DNA from: Bin87 sp963692995
GTDB lineage: Bacteria > Chloroflexota > Dehalococcoidia > Lucifugimonadales > UBA3495
Length of the DNA: 64,000 nucleotides
Direction of reading: 5' to 3'
Assembly (NCBI GenBank): GCA_963692995.1
Contig: OY843611.1
Location: 2,108,001 to 2,172,000 of the forward strand
The position numbers were made by a program, and so were the translations under genes. Below are positions 1 to 7,772 of the stretch, piece after piece (positions within the stretch are counted from its first letter, which is position 1; each line of letters begins with the position of its first letter). The notes beneath the pieces are model-generated. The model was not told the DNA's origin, made no database searches, and saw only the letters and a list, made by a program, of their open reading frames with translations.

Positions 1-182
1 GACATTTCTCCCTTGTGGTGCTCGACAGTCATGGAGCGCCGGTTCAGCAGGACGCAGAACTCGCCGTCTTTGGGATACAGCAATAGCATAACTGCCGCCG
101 GCATCAATCCTTCAGCGGCGGCAGCAACCCTTTCGCGGTGGGTCAAGGTATGCTTGATCAGGTCAAGGGTGAGCTCAACCAT
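1..182 (-). CDS. Nudix hydrolase, CoA pyrophosphatase-like (3' end cut by window edge)
   Basis: Only the first 60 residues are visible, because the gene runs off the left edge. They start MVELTLDLIKHTL at an ATG at 182 and contain VLLNRRS followed by HHKGEMS. This matches the segment before the Nudix box in the NudL/CoA pyrophosphatase group (family pattern roughly V-L-L-T-x-R-S...H-x-G-x-x-S-F-P-G-G). Such enzymes hydrolyse CoA or related nucleoside diphosphate derivatives. The Nudix box itself lies outside the window, so substrate and integrity cannot be judged. It is the last visible gene of the minus-strand series that starts at selA and lies 29 bases after the NorQ-like ATPase stop. Confidence 0.7.
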   Translation of the reverse strand, partial: MVELTLDLIKHTLTHRERVAAAAEGLMPAAVMLLLYPKDGEFCVLLNRRSMTVEHHKGEM

Positions 183-211
183 GCAGTCTCCCTGCTAATC
201 AAAGGGCGTGG

Positions 212-1126
212 CTACTCAAAGATCGAGTAGACGACCTCTTCGATACTGCGCTGTAGTTCGGTCTCGTCGCTGAGGGTCCAGACGATGGCTACCTGGCAGG
301 CCCGACGAGCCGCTATGCCTTGTCGCATCAAACGGCCGGCGTAGATGAGCAGCCTGGTGCTGGCGCCTTCGGCGAGGCCATGCTCGCGGAGATTGCGGAT
401 TTTGTCGCCCAAGCGGGCTAGGGCATGGGCTTCGTCTTCGGAGCAACCGCTTTCCTTAGCTACGATTTCCGCTTCGACATCCACCGGCGGGTAGTCGAAC
501 TCGATGGAAATGAACCGCTGGCGGGTGCTGTGTTTCAGGTCTTTGAGCGCGCTCTGGTAGTGGGGGTTGTAGGAGATGCAGAGCAGGAAACGGTCATCGG
601 CCTCGATGATGTTGCCGGTTTTTTCGACCGGGAGGATCCTGCGGTGGTCGGTGAGGGGGTGAATGAGGACGGTAGTGTCCTTGCGGGCTTCGACCACTTC
701 GTCAAGGTACAGGATAGCCCCGGCTTTGACGGCGCGGGTCATGGGGCCGTCAATCCAGCGGGTGCCTTGGGCGTCCAAGAGGTAACGTCCCACCAGGTCA
801 CTGGCGGTGAGGTCTTCGTGGCAGGCAATGGTTACCAAGGGGACGCGGACTTCGCCTTCGCCTATTTCCTGGGCGCCGCCTTCGTTGCGCACAGTGGTAA
901 TGGGACGGCCGAGTTTCCAAGCCATGTACTCGACGAACCGGGTTTTGCCGCAACCGGTCGGGCCTTTGAGGAGGACTGGGATGTGTTGTTCATAGGCGGC
1001 CTCGAACAACTCAAGCTCGTCCCCGACGGCGCGGTAGTAGGGTTCGCTACGGACCAGGAATTCTTCGATGGCGAACTCTTTGAAACTGGGTTCGTCTTCC
1101 AGCATTTCGATGTTTGCTTCAACCAT
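212..1126 (-). CDS. MoxR-type AAA+ ATPase, NorQ/CbbQ subfamily
   Basis: This 304-residue AAA+ ATPase has Walker A GPTGCGKT (about 55-62), Walker B LYLDEV (about 139-144) and the sensor-1 stretch ISYNPHYQ followed by DLKHSTRQRF, which is characteristic of the CbbQ/NorQ/NirQ branch of MoxR ATPases. These proteins are chaperone-like activators (of Rubisco or NO reductase, for example) and normally work with a VWA-domain partner (CbbO/NorD). No VWA gene is visible; one could lie beyond the left edge. The ATG overlaps the coaE stop (ATGGTTGA), so the two are translationally coupled. The target enzyme cannot be inferred from this window. Confidence 0.85.
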   Translation of the reverse strand: MVEANIEMLEDEPSFKEFAIEEFLVRSEPYYRAVGDELELFEAAYEQHIPVLLKGPTGCGKTRFVEYMAWKLGRPITTVRNEGGAQEIGEGEVRVPLVTIACHEDLTASDLVGRYLLDAQGTRWIDGPMTRAVKAGAILYLDEVVEARKDTTVLIHPLTDHRRILPVEKTGNIIEADDRFLLCISYNPHYQSALKDLKHSTRQRFISIEFDYPPVDVEAEIVAKESGCSEDEAHALARLGDKIRNLREHGLAEGASTRLLIYAGRLMRQGIAARRACQVAIVWTLSDETELQRSIEEVVYSIFE

Positions 1127-1736
1127 TGCCTTGATTTACCTTTCCTTTGACTCGATTCTCCCACAAAGTCTTGACCTGGCGCCGTAGAGTGTCCAGGTCG
1201 GACGCGTTTTCGATCACCACGTCGGAGCGTCGGATTCGGTCCTGTGACGGCATCTGTGAATTGATGCGTTTAGTGGACTCCTGGGCGCTGAGGCCGCTGC
1301 GTTGCCGGAGGCGTTCAATTACGGCATCATCCGGAGCAACGGTGGTCCAGACCTCGTCGACTAAAGTTTCCCAACCGGCTTCGAAAAGTACGGCGGCTTC
1401 GACTACTGCGACGGCAACGCCTGCTTCGGACAACTGGAGTTTTCGCTGCTGTAGCATGCCGGCCATCAGGGGGTGCATGATGGCGTTCAGTCGCTGGAGC
1501 TGGGCCGGGTCGGAGAAGACGATAGCTCCCAATTTTCGCCGGTCTATCTCTCCTTCCGCGGTGAGTATGGCTTCTCCAAAGGCGGCGATAACCTGGCGCC
1601 AAGCTTCGGAGTTTGGAGTGTACGCCTGGTGGCCCAGTCGGTCGGCGTCAATTATTGTTGCCCCCTGTTGTCGCAACAGGTCGGCGACGACGCTTTTGCC
1701 GCTGCCGATACCGCCCGTGAGTCCGATGGTAAGCAT
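1119..1736 (-). CDS. coaE: Dephospho-CoA kinase
   Basis: CoaE phosphorylates the 3'-OH of dephospho-CoA, the last step of coenzyme A synthesis. The 205-residue product starts MLTIGLTGGIGSGKS, with the P-loop GGIGSGKS at about 8-15, the DAD motif at about 30-32, and VVEAAVLFEAGW in the middle, all typical of the family, as is the length. The open frame extends 19 codons upstream, but the P-loop begins right after the chosen ATG at 1736, as in other CoaE proteins. The 3' end overlaps the start of the NorQ-like ATPase gene by 8 bases. Confidence 0.93.
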   Translation of the reverse strand: MLTIGLTGGIGSGKSVVADLLRQQGATIIDADRLGHQAYTPNSEAWRQVIAAFGEAILTAEGEIDRRKLGAIVFSDPAQLQRLNAIMHPLMAGMLQQRKLQLSEAGVAVAVVEAAVLFEAGWETLVDEVWTTVAPDDAVIERLRQRSGLSAQESTKRINSQMPSQDRIRRSDVVIENASDLDTLRRQVKTLWENRVKGKVNQGNG

Positions 1737-1819
1737 AGCCGCCCAGAAGATAAGACTGACGGGCATTCTAACAAGGCGTATTGCATTGGTCAACCGACGC
1801 AGCGCCGGGCGTCGGCCGG

Positions 1820-2548
1820 CTACAGTTCAATTTGCACCGCGCCGTATCGTTCCAGGAAACGTTCCTGGAGGGTCTGGAATTTTTCCCGGTAGGGCCCGGC
1901 GTGTATCGGGTCGGTAGTCATTATGACGGCGTCTTCCCGGTTATCGGCGTAATAGTTTTTTCGGATGCCGGCTTCGTTGAAGCCGTATTTGTCGTACAAC
2001 CGCTGGGCCACGAAGTTGGAAACCCGGGCTTCTAAAGTAACTTCGGCCAGCCCCTGCTCGTAGGCGACGCGCAAGGTTCCGATAACCAGCAGTTCGCCGA
2101 TGCCTTGACCGCGCAGCGTCTGCCGCACGGCTATTTCGGTAATGTGAGCTTGATCTCCTTGCAGCCAGATGCCCACGTATCCGGCCAAGTTGTCGTCGGC
2201 GGGGGCGACGGCGGCCCGGCCTAATGCCGATTTAACGCCGGTCAGCATCCTGGCCCAGAGGGGGGCGTCCGGAGGAGGCGAACGCAGTTCCTCCGTTGAG
2301 GGCGCGGGCGTTGAGGGCGCGGGCGTTGAGGGCGCGGGCGTTGAGGGTGCGGCGTCATCGATGACGGCAGTGCGATAAGCGACCAGGAAGCGACAGTAGC
2401 GACTGTTCAACTCGCGGCGAAAGGGCGTTCCCACCCAGCCGGTGGAGAATGCCTCTTTCTCGATTTCGATGACCTGCGGGATGTCGCCGGCCCGCATCCG
2501 GCGCAACGCAACTTCCATGTCTGCTCGACCAGTGGATTTTCGCGCCAT
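1820..2548 (-). CDS. rimI: GNAT N-acetyltransferase, RimI-like (ribosomal protein S18 alanine acetyltransferase type)
   Basis: A 242-residue GNAT acetyltransferase. The N-terminal MEVALRRMRAGDIPQVIEIEKEAF and the acetyl-CoA loop RGQGIG (about 146-151), followed by LEARVSNFVAQRLYDKYGF, resemble RimI, which acetylates the N-terminal alanine of ribosomal protein S18. It is about 80 residues longer than typical RimI because of an insertion at about 65-115 that includes a Pro/Ser/Thr repeat (TPAPS units) encoded by a 15-base tandem repeat. An alternative start is the Met at codon 11 (2518). Whether it is a true RimI or another GNAT family member is not certain. Confidence 0.8.
   Translation of the reverse strand: MARKSTGRADMEVALRRMRAGDIPQVIEIEKEAFSTGWVGTPFRRELNSRYCRFLVAYRTAVIDDAAPSTPAPSTPAPSTPAPSTEELRSPPPDAPLWARMLTGVKSALGRAAVAPADDNLAGYVGIWLQGDQAHITEIAVRQTLRGQGIGELLVIGTLRVAYEQGLAEVTLEARVSNFVAQRLYDKYGFNEAGIRKNYYADNREDAVIMTTDPIHAGPYREKFQTLQERFLERYGAVQIEL
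2295..2354. repeat. 15-bp tandem repeat inside the rimI-like gene
   Basis: About four copies of GTTGAGGGCGCGGGC occur head to tail; the last copy has one or two substitutions. On the coding (minus) strand they encode repeating T-P-A-P-S units. Because the unit is 15 bases, changes in copy number keep the frame, so the linker length can vary between strains without breaking the gene. Confidence 0.9.
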
Positions 2549-2609
2549 TTTAGCAAACTAGCCAAGAGCGCGACAGGAGCATAATCGGTGGCATAGGTTC
2601 GCCGGCGGA

Positions 2610-3839
2610 TCAATCACGAGGCAGAGACAGCGAACCATATTGGCCGTCGTATCCGGGGGATATGGACACCTGCCCATGTCGAGATTGCAGGATGGCCTGG
2701 GCGATTGGTTCACCCGCGGCGGCCAGCAGGTCGTCAGCGGCGGCCCACAGCAGGGCGTTCAGTTCGCTGCCCAGGCGGTCGGTAATGGAAGTATATTGCC
2801 GGGACACGGCGCGTGTATTGACGCCAATTCCCCGGACAGCGGCGATGATCTCCGGCAGGGGTATGAGACGGGCGAAAGGCGGATAAGGGCCATCAATGCT
2901 GACAAAGCCGGTATCGTCCGGTTCCAGGTTGTGCCGCAATGGGCGGCCGGAAAGCCTGGTTACGCGATGGAGGACGCCCAGGGTCAGCGATTTACCGCAA
3001 ACCGGGCACAGTATGCCTTGCTGTTCCAATTCTACCGAACCAAGGGCAATGCCGCATTTTCGATGTCCGCTGTAGTGATATTTTCCCTCTTCAGGATAGA
3101 ACTCAATGGTGTAAGCAACTGAACCGTCGCGCAGCGCATTGGAAACGCCTGGCCAGGTCAAAGGGCCGGCCAGGGCGGTAGCTTCGCGGCCCAGGCGTCC
3201 TGGCGAGTGGGCATCGGAGAATGAGACGACGGCGCGGTGGTCGAGTTCGCTGACGGCGCGGTTCATTGCCGGGTCGGAGGACAGGCCACTCTCAACGGCG
3301 GTGATATTGGGAGACAGGTCGCCGAAACATTCATCGAGGCTGTCGAAGCCGCCTTTGGAGCCATAGAGTCCATACCAAGGCGTCCAAACGTGGGCCGGAA
3401 TCACGCACGCTTCCGGGGTTATGTCCAGGGCAAGGGCCGTGAGGTCGCGGGCCGACAGACGCACGGCGGGGCGTCCGTCGTTTTCCAGTTTGCCGTGTCG
3501 ATTCAGTTGTTGGCTGAAGATATCCGCCGCGTCCAAAGTGGGCAGCAACACCAGCATATGCACCCGGCGAACCCGACCGTCCTGCCGATACACGCAACTG
3601 ATCTCGGCACCTGGCACAAACCTGGTATCACCGTAACGGTACAGTCCGTCCTGGTCTGCGACGAGGCTGGACCGGAGGTTGGCGCGCCAAGCCGGATGGG
3701 TGAAATCGCCGGTGGCCAGCAGATCGATGCCTTTACGCTGGGCCCAGGCGGACAGATTGTCCAGGGTCAGATGTTTGCTGCACGCGAAGGCGTAAGGGGA
3801 ATGGATGTGCAGATCAGCGACGAAAGAGGCGGCGGTCAT
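2610..3839 (-). CDS. Endonuclease Q (EndoQ) family protein, PHP domain plus zinc ribbon
   Basis: EndoQ nicks DNA 5' to deaminated bases (hypoxanthine, uracil); it was characterised in Thermococcales and has scattered bacterial homologues. The 409-residue product has the PHP metal motif DLHIHS (9-14), the EndoQ-typical AWAQRKGIDLLATGDFTHP (31-49), a later metal-binding SFSDAHSPGRLG (206-217), and a C4 zinc site made of GHRKCG (258-263) and CPVCGK (278-283), followed by LGVLHRVTRL. The ATG at 3839 is chosen because the PHP motif begins just after it; the frame extends 28 codons further. It lies 10 bases after the hydrolase gene in the selA operon. Function is assigned from the family only. Confidence 0.85.
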   Translation of the reverse strand: MTAASFVADLHIHSPYAFACSKHLTLDNLSAWAQRKGIDLLATGDFTHPAWRANLRSSLVADQDGLYRYGDTRFVPGAEISCVYRQDGRVRRVHMLVLLPTLDAADIFSQQLNRHGKLENDGRPAVRLSARDLTALALDITPEACVIPAHVWTPWYGLYGSKGGFDSLDECFGDLSPNITAVESGLSSDPAMNRAVSELDHRAVVSFSDAHSPGRLGREATALAGPLTWPGVSNALRDGSVAYTIEFYPEEGKYHYSGHRKCGIALGSVELEQQGILCPVCGKSLTLGVLHRVTRLSGRPLRHNLEPDDTGFVSIDGPYPPFARLIPLPEIIAAVRGIGVNTRAVSRQYTSITDRLGSELNALLWAAADDLLAAAGEPIAQAILQSRHGQVSISPGYDGQYGSLSLPRD

Positions 3840-3849
3840 GGGCCGGGTT

Positions 3850-4605
3850 TCACGTTGCGAGGAGCATTTGGGCCAGTTCGCGCGGGCGCTGCACGGCGAC
3901 CTGGTGCGCGGCGTCCAGTTCAACTACGGTGGCGTCGGGGATGCGCGCGGCCATTTCACGCTGGCGCGAAGGGGTGATGAGGCGGTCGTTGTCCAGAACT
4001 ACATAGGTGACCGGGCACGGCAGGTTAGCCAAGTCCAGCGAAACCGGTTGCGTCAACATTCGCAACGGCAAAGGTCCGAAGTGGCCAATTGTTTGCGCCT
4101 GCTGCATATTGTCCAATCCGCGGCACCAGTATCGGTTGATTACGCCGAGGGGCACCGGTATGTCCTGGGCCGACAAGGCGCTGAGGGTACGGCAGAAACG
4201 GATCAATGCCCCGACGGAAGGGGGATAGGCCGCGGCCGGCGGGCGGCCGTTGCCGGGGACGATGCCGCTCACCAGGACGATGCGCCGGGGTTTTACCGAC
4301 ATTTGCGGGGCCGCCAACAATGCTACGGTGCCGCCCAGTTCGTGTCCGACCAGGGTGAAATTACGGAAGTCTTCCTGTTCCGCGAGGCGAACAACGGTCT
4401 GGACGCTTTCGGACATATCGACCATGGCGGCGTCCCTGGCCGCGTCGGCGCCGTGTCCCGGCAGATCAAGGGCGCGGACGCGAAGCGCTTGCCGGGCCAG
4501 AAACAAACGCGGGGGATGCTCGTCGGGAGCGGTCATGTGCCCCCAGACTTTGCCCCAACTCCAAGCGCCTTGACCCGCACCGTGTATCAGCAGGAAGTCC
4601 GACAC
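3850..4605 (-). CDS. Alpha/beta-hydrolase fold protein with Glu at the nucleophile position
   Basis: The 251-residue protein starts MSDFLLIHGAGQGAWSW from a GTG at 4605, preceded by GAGG at good spacing; a TTG at 4617 is the alternative. The fold is clear from the oxyanion-hole motif HGAGQG (8-13), the nucleophile elbow VGHELGG (86-92), an acid-bearing LDND (204-207) and a late AAHQVA around His234. The elbow normally reads G-H-S-x-G-G; here the Ser position is Glu (codon GAA, residue 89). The remaining scaffold is intact. It may therefore be a non-hydrolytic or altered-chemistry member. It sits between selA and the EndoQ gene. Confidence 0.8.
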   Translation of the reverse strand: MSDFLLIHGAGQGAWSWGKVWGHMTAPDEHPPRLFLARQALRVRALDLPGHGADAARDAAMVDMSESVQTVVRLAEQEDFRNFTLVGHELGGTVALLAAPQMSVKPRRIVLVSGIVPGNGRPPAAAYPPSVGALIRFCRTLSALSAQDIPVPLGVINRYWCRGLDNMQQAQTIGHFGPLPLRMLTQPVSLDLANLPCPVTYVVLDNDRLITPSRQREMAARIPDATVVELDAAHQVAVQRPRELAQMLLAT

Positions 4606-4634
4606 GCTAAACCTCAATATTTATTTCGCTGTGG

Positions 4635-4672
4635 TTCGGTTTTTGGTCACGACTTCGGTTTTTGGTCACGAC
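4635..4672. repeat. Tandem 19-bp duplication overlapping the end of selA
   Basis: Two identical head-to-tail copies of TTCGGTTTTTGGTCACGAC occur at 4635-4653 and 4654-4672. The second copy contains the TGA stop of selA (4666-4668, minus strand), so the first copy is a downstream duplicate of the gene end. It looks like a recent slippage duplication in the short gap before the hydrolase gene. Confidence 0.85.
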
Positions 4673-6045
4673 AAGGAAGCCGCGATGGCTCGCAATACGG
4701 TCTCGTCCTGGTCGGGCAGAACGGTTCTGGGGTCCAGCCGCACGGTGTCTTCCACAATGCGGGCGATGACCGGGGTGGGCTGGCTGCGCAGGGCGGCCAG
4801 GAGCGATTCCGGGGCGGCGCCGTTTTGGGGAACTAGGGATAGCGTCCACGACGGCAGGGTTTCGCCGGGGAGGCTGCCACCGCCAACGGCAGCGCGCGAC
4901 GGCAGCACGGAAGTTTTGGCGCCGGTGGCCCCGGCGACTGCGCTACTCCAGGTCAAAGCCCGGGCCTGAACGGAATCGGGATGAGCGGCGATCATGCGCC
5001 AGACCGGTATTTCGGTTTCGGCGTCGCCGCGCACATAGTGGGCCAGGGTAGCGGCGAGGCTGGCCAAGCTCATCTTGTCAATACGCACCGCCCGGGCCAA
5101 CGGGTGCCGTTCCAGGCGCTGCACCAAATCGCGTTTGCCCACCACGATCCCGGCTTGCGGTCCACCGAGCAGTTTATCGCCGGAAAAGAACACCAAACCG
5201 ACACCGGAAGCGATGCTCTCCTGGGGCATGGGTTCGTGGGCCAAGCCGTAACGCTCGGTGGGCAGCAAGGCTCCGCTGCCGATGTCGTGGAGCACGGGTA
5301 TTCCGGCGCCAGCGCCGAGGTCGGCCAAATCGCGTTCGTTCACCTCGGCGGTGAACCCTTCAACCCGGAAATTGCTGGGGTGGGCTTTGAGGAATGCTGC
5401 CGTGCTATCGGAGATGGCATCGGCGTAGTCGCGCAGGTAGGTGCGGTTGGTGGCGCCGACATCGACCAGGACGCAGCCACTTTGCCGCAACACATCGGGT
5501 ATGCGGAATCCGCCACCGATTTCCACGGCCTCGCCCCGAGCGACGACCACCTCGCGGCCCACTACCAAGGCCGAGAGACCCAACAGCAATGCGGAAGCGT
5601 TGTTGTTAACCGCCAAAGCAGCCTCAGCGCCGGTTATCCGGCACAGGAGGGATTGCAGATGGCCTTGCCGCGAGCCGCGGCGACCGGTCTCCAGGTCAAT
5701 TTCCAGGTCGGAATAGCCATAGGCGGCGGCCTGAGCGGCCCGCATGGCCGCGGCGCTCAAGGGCGCGCGACCCAAGTTGGTGTGGATGATGACGCCGGTG
5801 GCGTTGATCACCGGGCGCGGCGAAGGAGCGGAGAGTTCGCCGACGAGCTGCAACACCTGATGGGCGACGTCCTCGGCGGTGGGCGCGGCTTCTCCCGACA
5901 TTACCTTGCGGCGGGCAGCGATCAGCGCTTCTCGGGTCAGGGCTACTACACCATCTCGGCCGATGGATTGAACCGCGGGCTCCAGGGCGACGCGGTGCAG
6001 CACCCGCTCCACGCTGGGAAGGTTTCGTAGTTCAAGCATGCTCAT
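4666..6045 (-). CDS. selA: L-seryl-tRNA(Sec) selenium transferase (selenocysteine synthase)
   Basis: SelA converts Ser-tRNA(Sec) to Sec-tRNA(Sec) with selenophosphate, using PLP. The 459-residue product has the usual length, the N-terminal domain, the signature INATGVIIHTNLGRAPL (about 80-96) and the PLP lysine in FFSGDKLLGGPQAG (Lys about 291). It is the first gene of the minus-strand series. The partner genes selB and selD are not in this window, but selC lies at 47747 and a TGA-containing redoxin gene at 18633, which support active selenocysteine use. Confidence 0.95.
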   Translation of the reverse strand: MSMLELRNLPSVERVLHRVALEPAVQSIGRDGVVALTREALIAARRKVMSGEAAPTAEDVAHQVLQLVGELSAPSPRPVINATGVIIHTNLGRAPLSAAAMRAAQAAAYGYSDLEIDLETGRRGSRQGHLQSLLCRITGAEAALAVNNNASALLLGLSALVVGREVVVARGEAVEIGGGFRIPDVLRQSGCVLVDVGATNRTYLRDYADAISDSTAAFLKAHPSNFRVEGFTAEVNERDLADLGAGAGIPVLHDIGSGALLPTERYGLAHEPMPQESIASGVGLVFFSGDKLLGGPQAGIVVGKRDLVQRLERHPLARAVRIDKMSLASLAATLAHYVRGDAETEIPVWRMIAAHPDSVQARALTWSSAVAGATGAKTSVLPSRAAVGGGSLPGETLPSWTLSLVPQNGAAPESLLAALRSQPTPVIARIVEDTVRLDPRTVLPDQDETVLRAIAASLS

Positions 6046-6281
6046 AAACGGCCCGTCGATCTCCCCGGATTTGCGAGCATTCCCGGGCGGTTTGCCTAAT
6101 GCGGCATTTTGGGTATTCTAACACCTCGCGGCATGGGTTGGCGCGCCTTCGCGTCGGTCGATGCGTAGTGTGTCAACCCATTATGTACCAACCCGTAGTG
6201 TGCAAACGATCCGTAGCCTATGTTATAAAATGATGGCCCGTCGGATGATAAAGACAATAACCGGGACGGGATTGCCGCGAT
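6046..6281. promoter_or_regulatory. Divergent intergenic region between selA and the 6282 gene
   Basis: This 236-base gap separates two divergent transcription units. A minus-strand TAGAAT (6120-6115) could be the -10 of selA, but no good -35 is seen. On the plus strand TATAAA (6225-6230 approx.) precedes the small gene at 6282. Two copies of CGTAGTGTG about 30 bases apart (around 6164 and 6194) could be a repeated protein-binding site. No coding signal is visible. Confidence 0.35.
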
Positions 6282-6488
6282 ATGAAAAGGAAAACCATCG
6301 GCATTGGCATCCTGGTCGTGTTGGCAGCGGCCATGGTGTTCGGGACGGTGGGTTCATTGATGGAAGTCATCGAAGCGGCCTCGGCGCACCAGCCGGCCGG
6401 AGAAGGGGAATACGTGGCTCGACGCGCCGCCTCCACCGACGACAACCCGAGCCTGGCGGCCCTGAAGTACGTTTGTCCCTTCCATTAG
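6282..6488 (+). CDS. Small single-pass membrane or secreted hypothetical protein
   Basis: A 68-residue product starting MKRKTIGIGILVVLAAAMVF, with a basic N-terminus and a hydrophobic helix at about 6-25, followed by a polar tail ending YVCPFH. It lies 15 bases upstream of the acyl-CoA dehydrogenase gene, in the same direction, and follows a possible promoter. I do not recognise the family. It could be a short secreted peptide or membrane anchor. A role with the downstream dehydrogenase is possible only from position. Confidence 0.5.
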   Translation: MKRKTIGIGILVVLAAAMVFGTVGSLMEVIEAASAHQPAGEGEYVARRAASTDDNPSLAALKYVCPFH

Positions 6489-6503
6489 TTTGGTGGAGAA
6501 AGC

Positions 6504-7742
6504 ATGACCCAGGAAACAGGATTGGCTCCGGAACTGGATGCCCTGAAGAACACCGTGCGCCAAATTGTGCGCGACGAGTGTGTTCCGCTGGAACCGGAAT
6601 ACCTGGCGCATCCCCCACAGGAGGGAGAGCCGGATAATGGAGCGCCCCGCGGTGTTTTGGAAACAGTCCCGGGGGTTCTGGGCACGCTTTCCCCGGAGCA
6701 ATGGGGACGGCTGAACCATATCTCCCAGCAGACGGGCATTTACACTTCCTTCGTGCCGGCAGAATATGGCGGCGGCGGAATGGGAGCGCTGGGTCATCTG
6801 GTGTTGGAAGAGGAGGTGCATCGGAGCATTGTGCACCTACCGACTTCGCCGGTTCCGATGTTCATGATTGGCGCCTGCACGCCGGAACAGGAGGAGAAAT
6901 ACCTATACCCGGCCATCAACGGCGATTTGTACTACTCTTTCGGCCAAACCGAACCGCAAGCCGGCTCCGATCCCGGCGGGATGATGCAGACCAGGGCGGT
7001 CCGGGACGGCGACGACTGGGTGTTGAACGGGACCAAGATGTTCATATCGGGCGCGGCGTCCGCCGACTTCCTGTTAGTGCAGGCGGTCACGGACCCGGAG
7101 AAGATGCAGCGCGGCGGCATCACGATGTTCATCATCGACAACCCGACGCCCGGGGTATCATTCGAGCCCATACGGGTGTGGGTCGTGCCGACGAAGGCGC
7201 AACAGCACTACATTCACCTGGACAACGTTAGGGTGCCGCAAACCCAGGTATTGGGAGAAGTCGGCGGCGGGTTCACGTTGGGCCAACAGTGGCTGGTGCA
7301 TCACGACCGGCTGCTGCGCGGGGCGATGGCGTTGGGCATACTGACCCGCGCTCTGGAAATGGCGATTGAGTGGTCGCAGCAGCGTGTGACCTACGGACGG
7401 CCCATCGCAGATCGGCAGGCGATCCAGTGGATGCTGACTGACGTATATATAGACATCATCGCGTTGCGGTCGGTGGCTCGGGAGACCGCGGCCAGGGCCG
7501 ACGCCGGTGAAGACGTACGGGTTGAAGCGTCCATGGTGAAATACGCTGCCGGCGAGTGGGGCTGGCGCAGCATCGACAAGATCATGCAGGTGTTTGGCGG
7601 CCTGGGGGAGACCTTAGACTTGCCCATAGCTCATTGGTACCATATGCTCCGCCACGCCCGGATTGGCGGCGGCACGTCGGAAATCCACAAATTCGTTATG
7701 GCGCGGGCGCTGCTGGGCGGCCGGGTTAGCTTTCAAGGATAA
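6504..7742 (+). CDS. Acyl-CoA dehydrogenase family flavoprotein
   Basis: The 412-residue protein oxidises an acyl-CoA (substrate unknown) to the enoyl-CoA with FAD. Family marks are YYSFGQTEPQAGSDPGG (about 135-151; FAD/substrate loop), WVLNGTKMFISGA, the QVFGGLGE stretch and the C-terminal RIGGGTSEIHKFVMARALLG. A good ribosome site GGTGGAGAAAGC precedes the ATG. The sequence is of the type found with non-straight-chain substrates; no other beta-oxidation gene is adjacent, so the pathway is open. Confidence 0.88.
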   Translation: MTQETGLAPELDALKNTVRQIVRDECVPLEPEYLAHPPQEGEPDNGAPRGVLETVPGVLGTLSPEQWGRLNHISQQTGIYTSFVPAEYGGGGMGALGHLVLEEEVHRSIVHLPTSPVPMFMIGACTPEQEEKYLYPAINGDLYYSFGQTEPQAGSDPGGMMQTRAVRDGDDWVLNGTKMFISGAASADFLLVQAVTDPEKMQRGGITMFIIDNPTPGVSFEPIRVWVVPTKAQQHYIHLDNVRVPQTQVLGEVGGGFTLGQQWLVHHDRLLRGAMALGILTRALEMAIEWSQQRVTYGRPIADRQAIQWMLTDVYIDIIALRSVARETAARADAGEDVRVEASMVKYAAGEWGWRSIDKIMQVFGGLGETLDLPIAHWYHMLRHARIGGGTSEIHKFVMARALLGGRVSFQG

Positions 7743-7772
7743 GTTCGCTTCCAAGGATAAAAGGACGCCGGA

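Noticed and set aside
425..1150. A 241-codon plus-strand open frame opposite the NorQ-like ATPase
   Set aside because: It is the antisense shadow of a clearly conserved gene; the reading on the other strand has Walker motifs, and this one has none.
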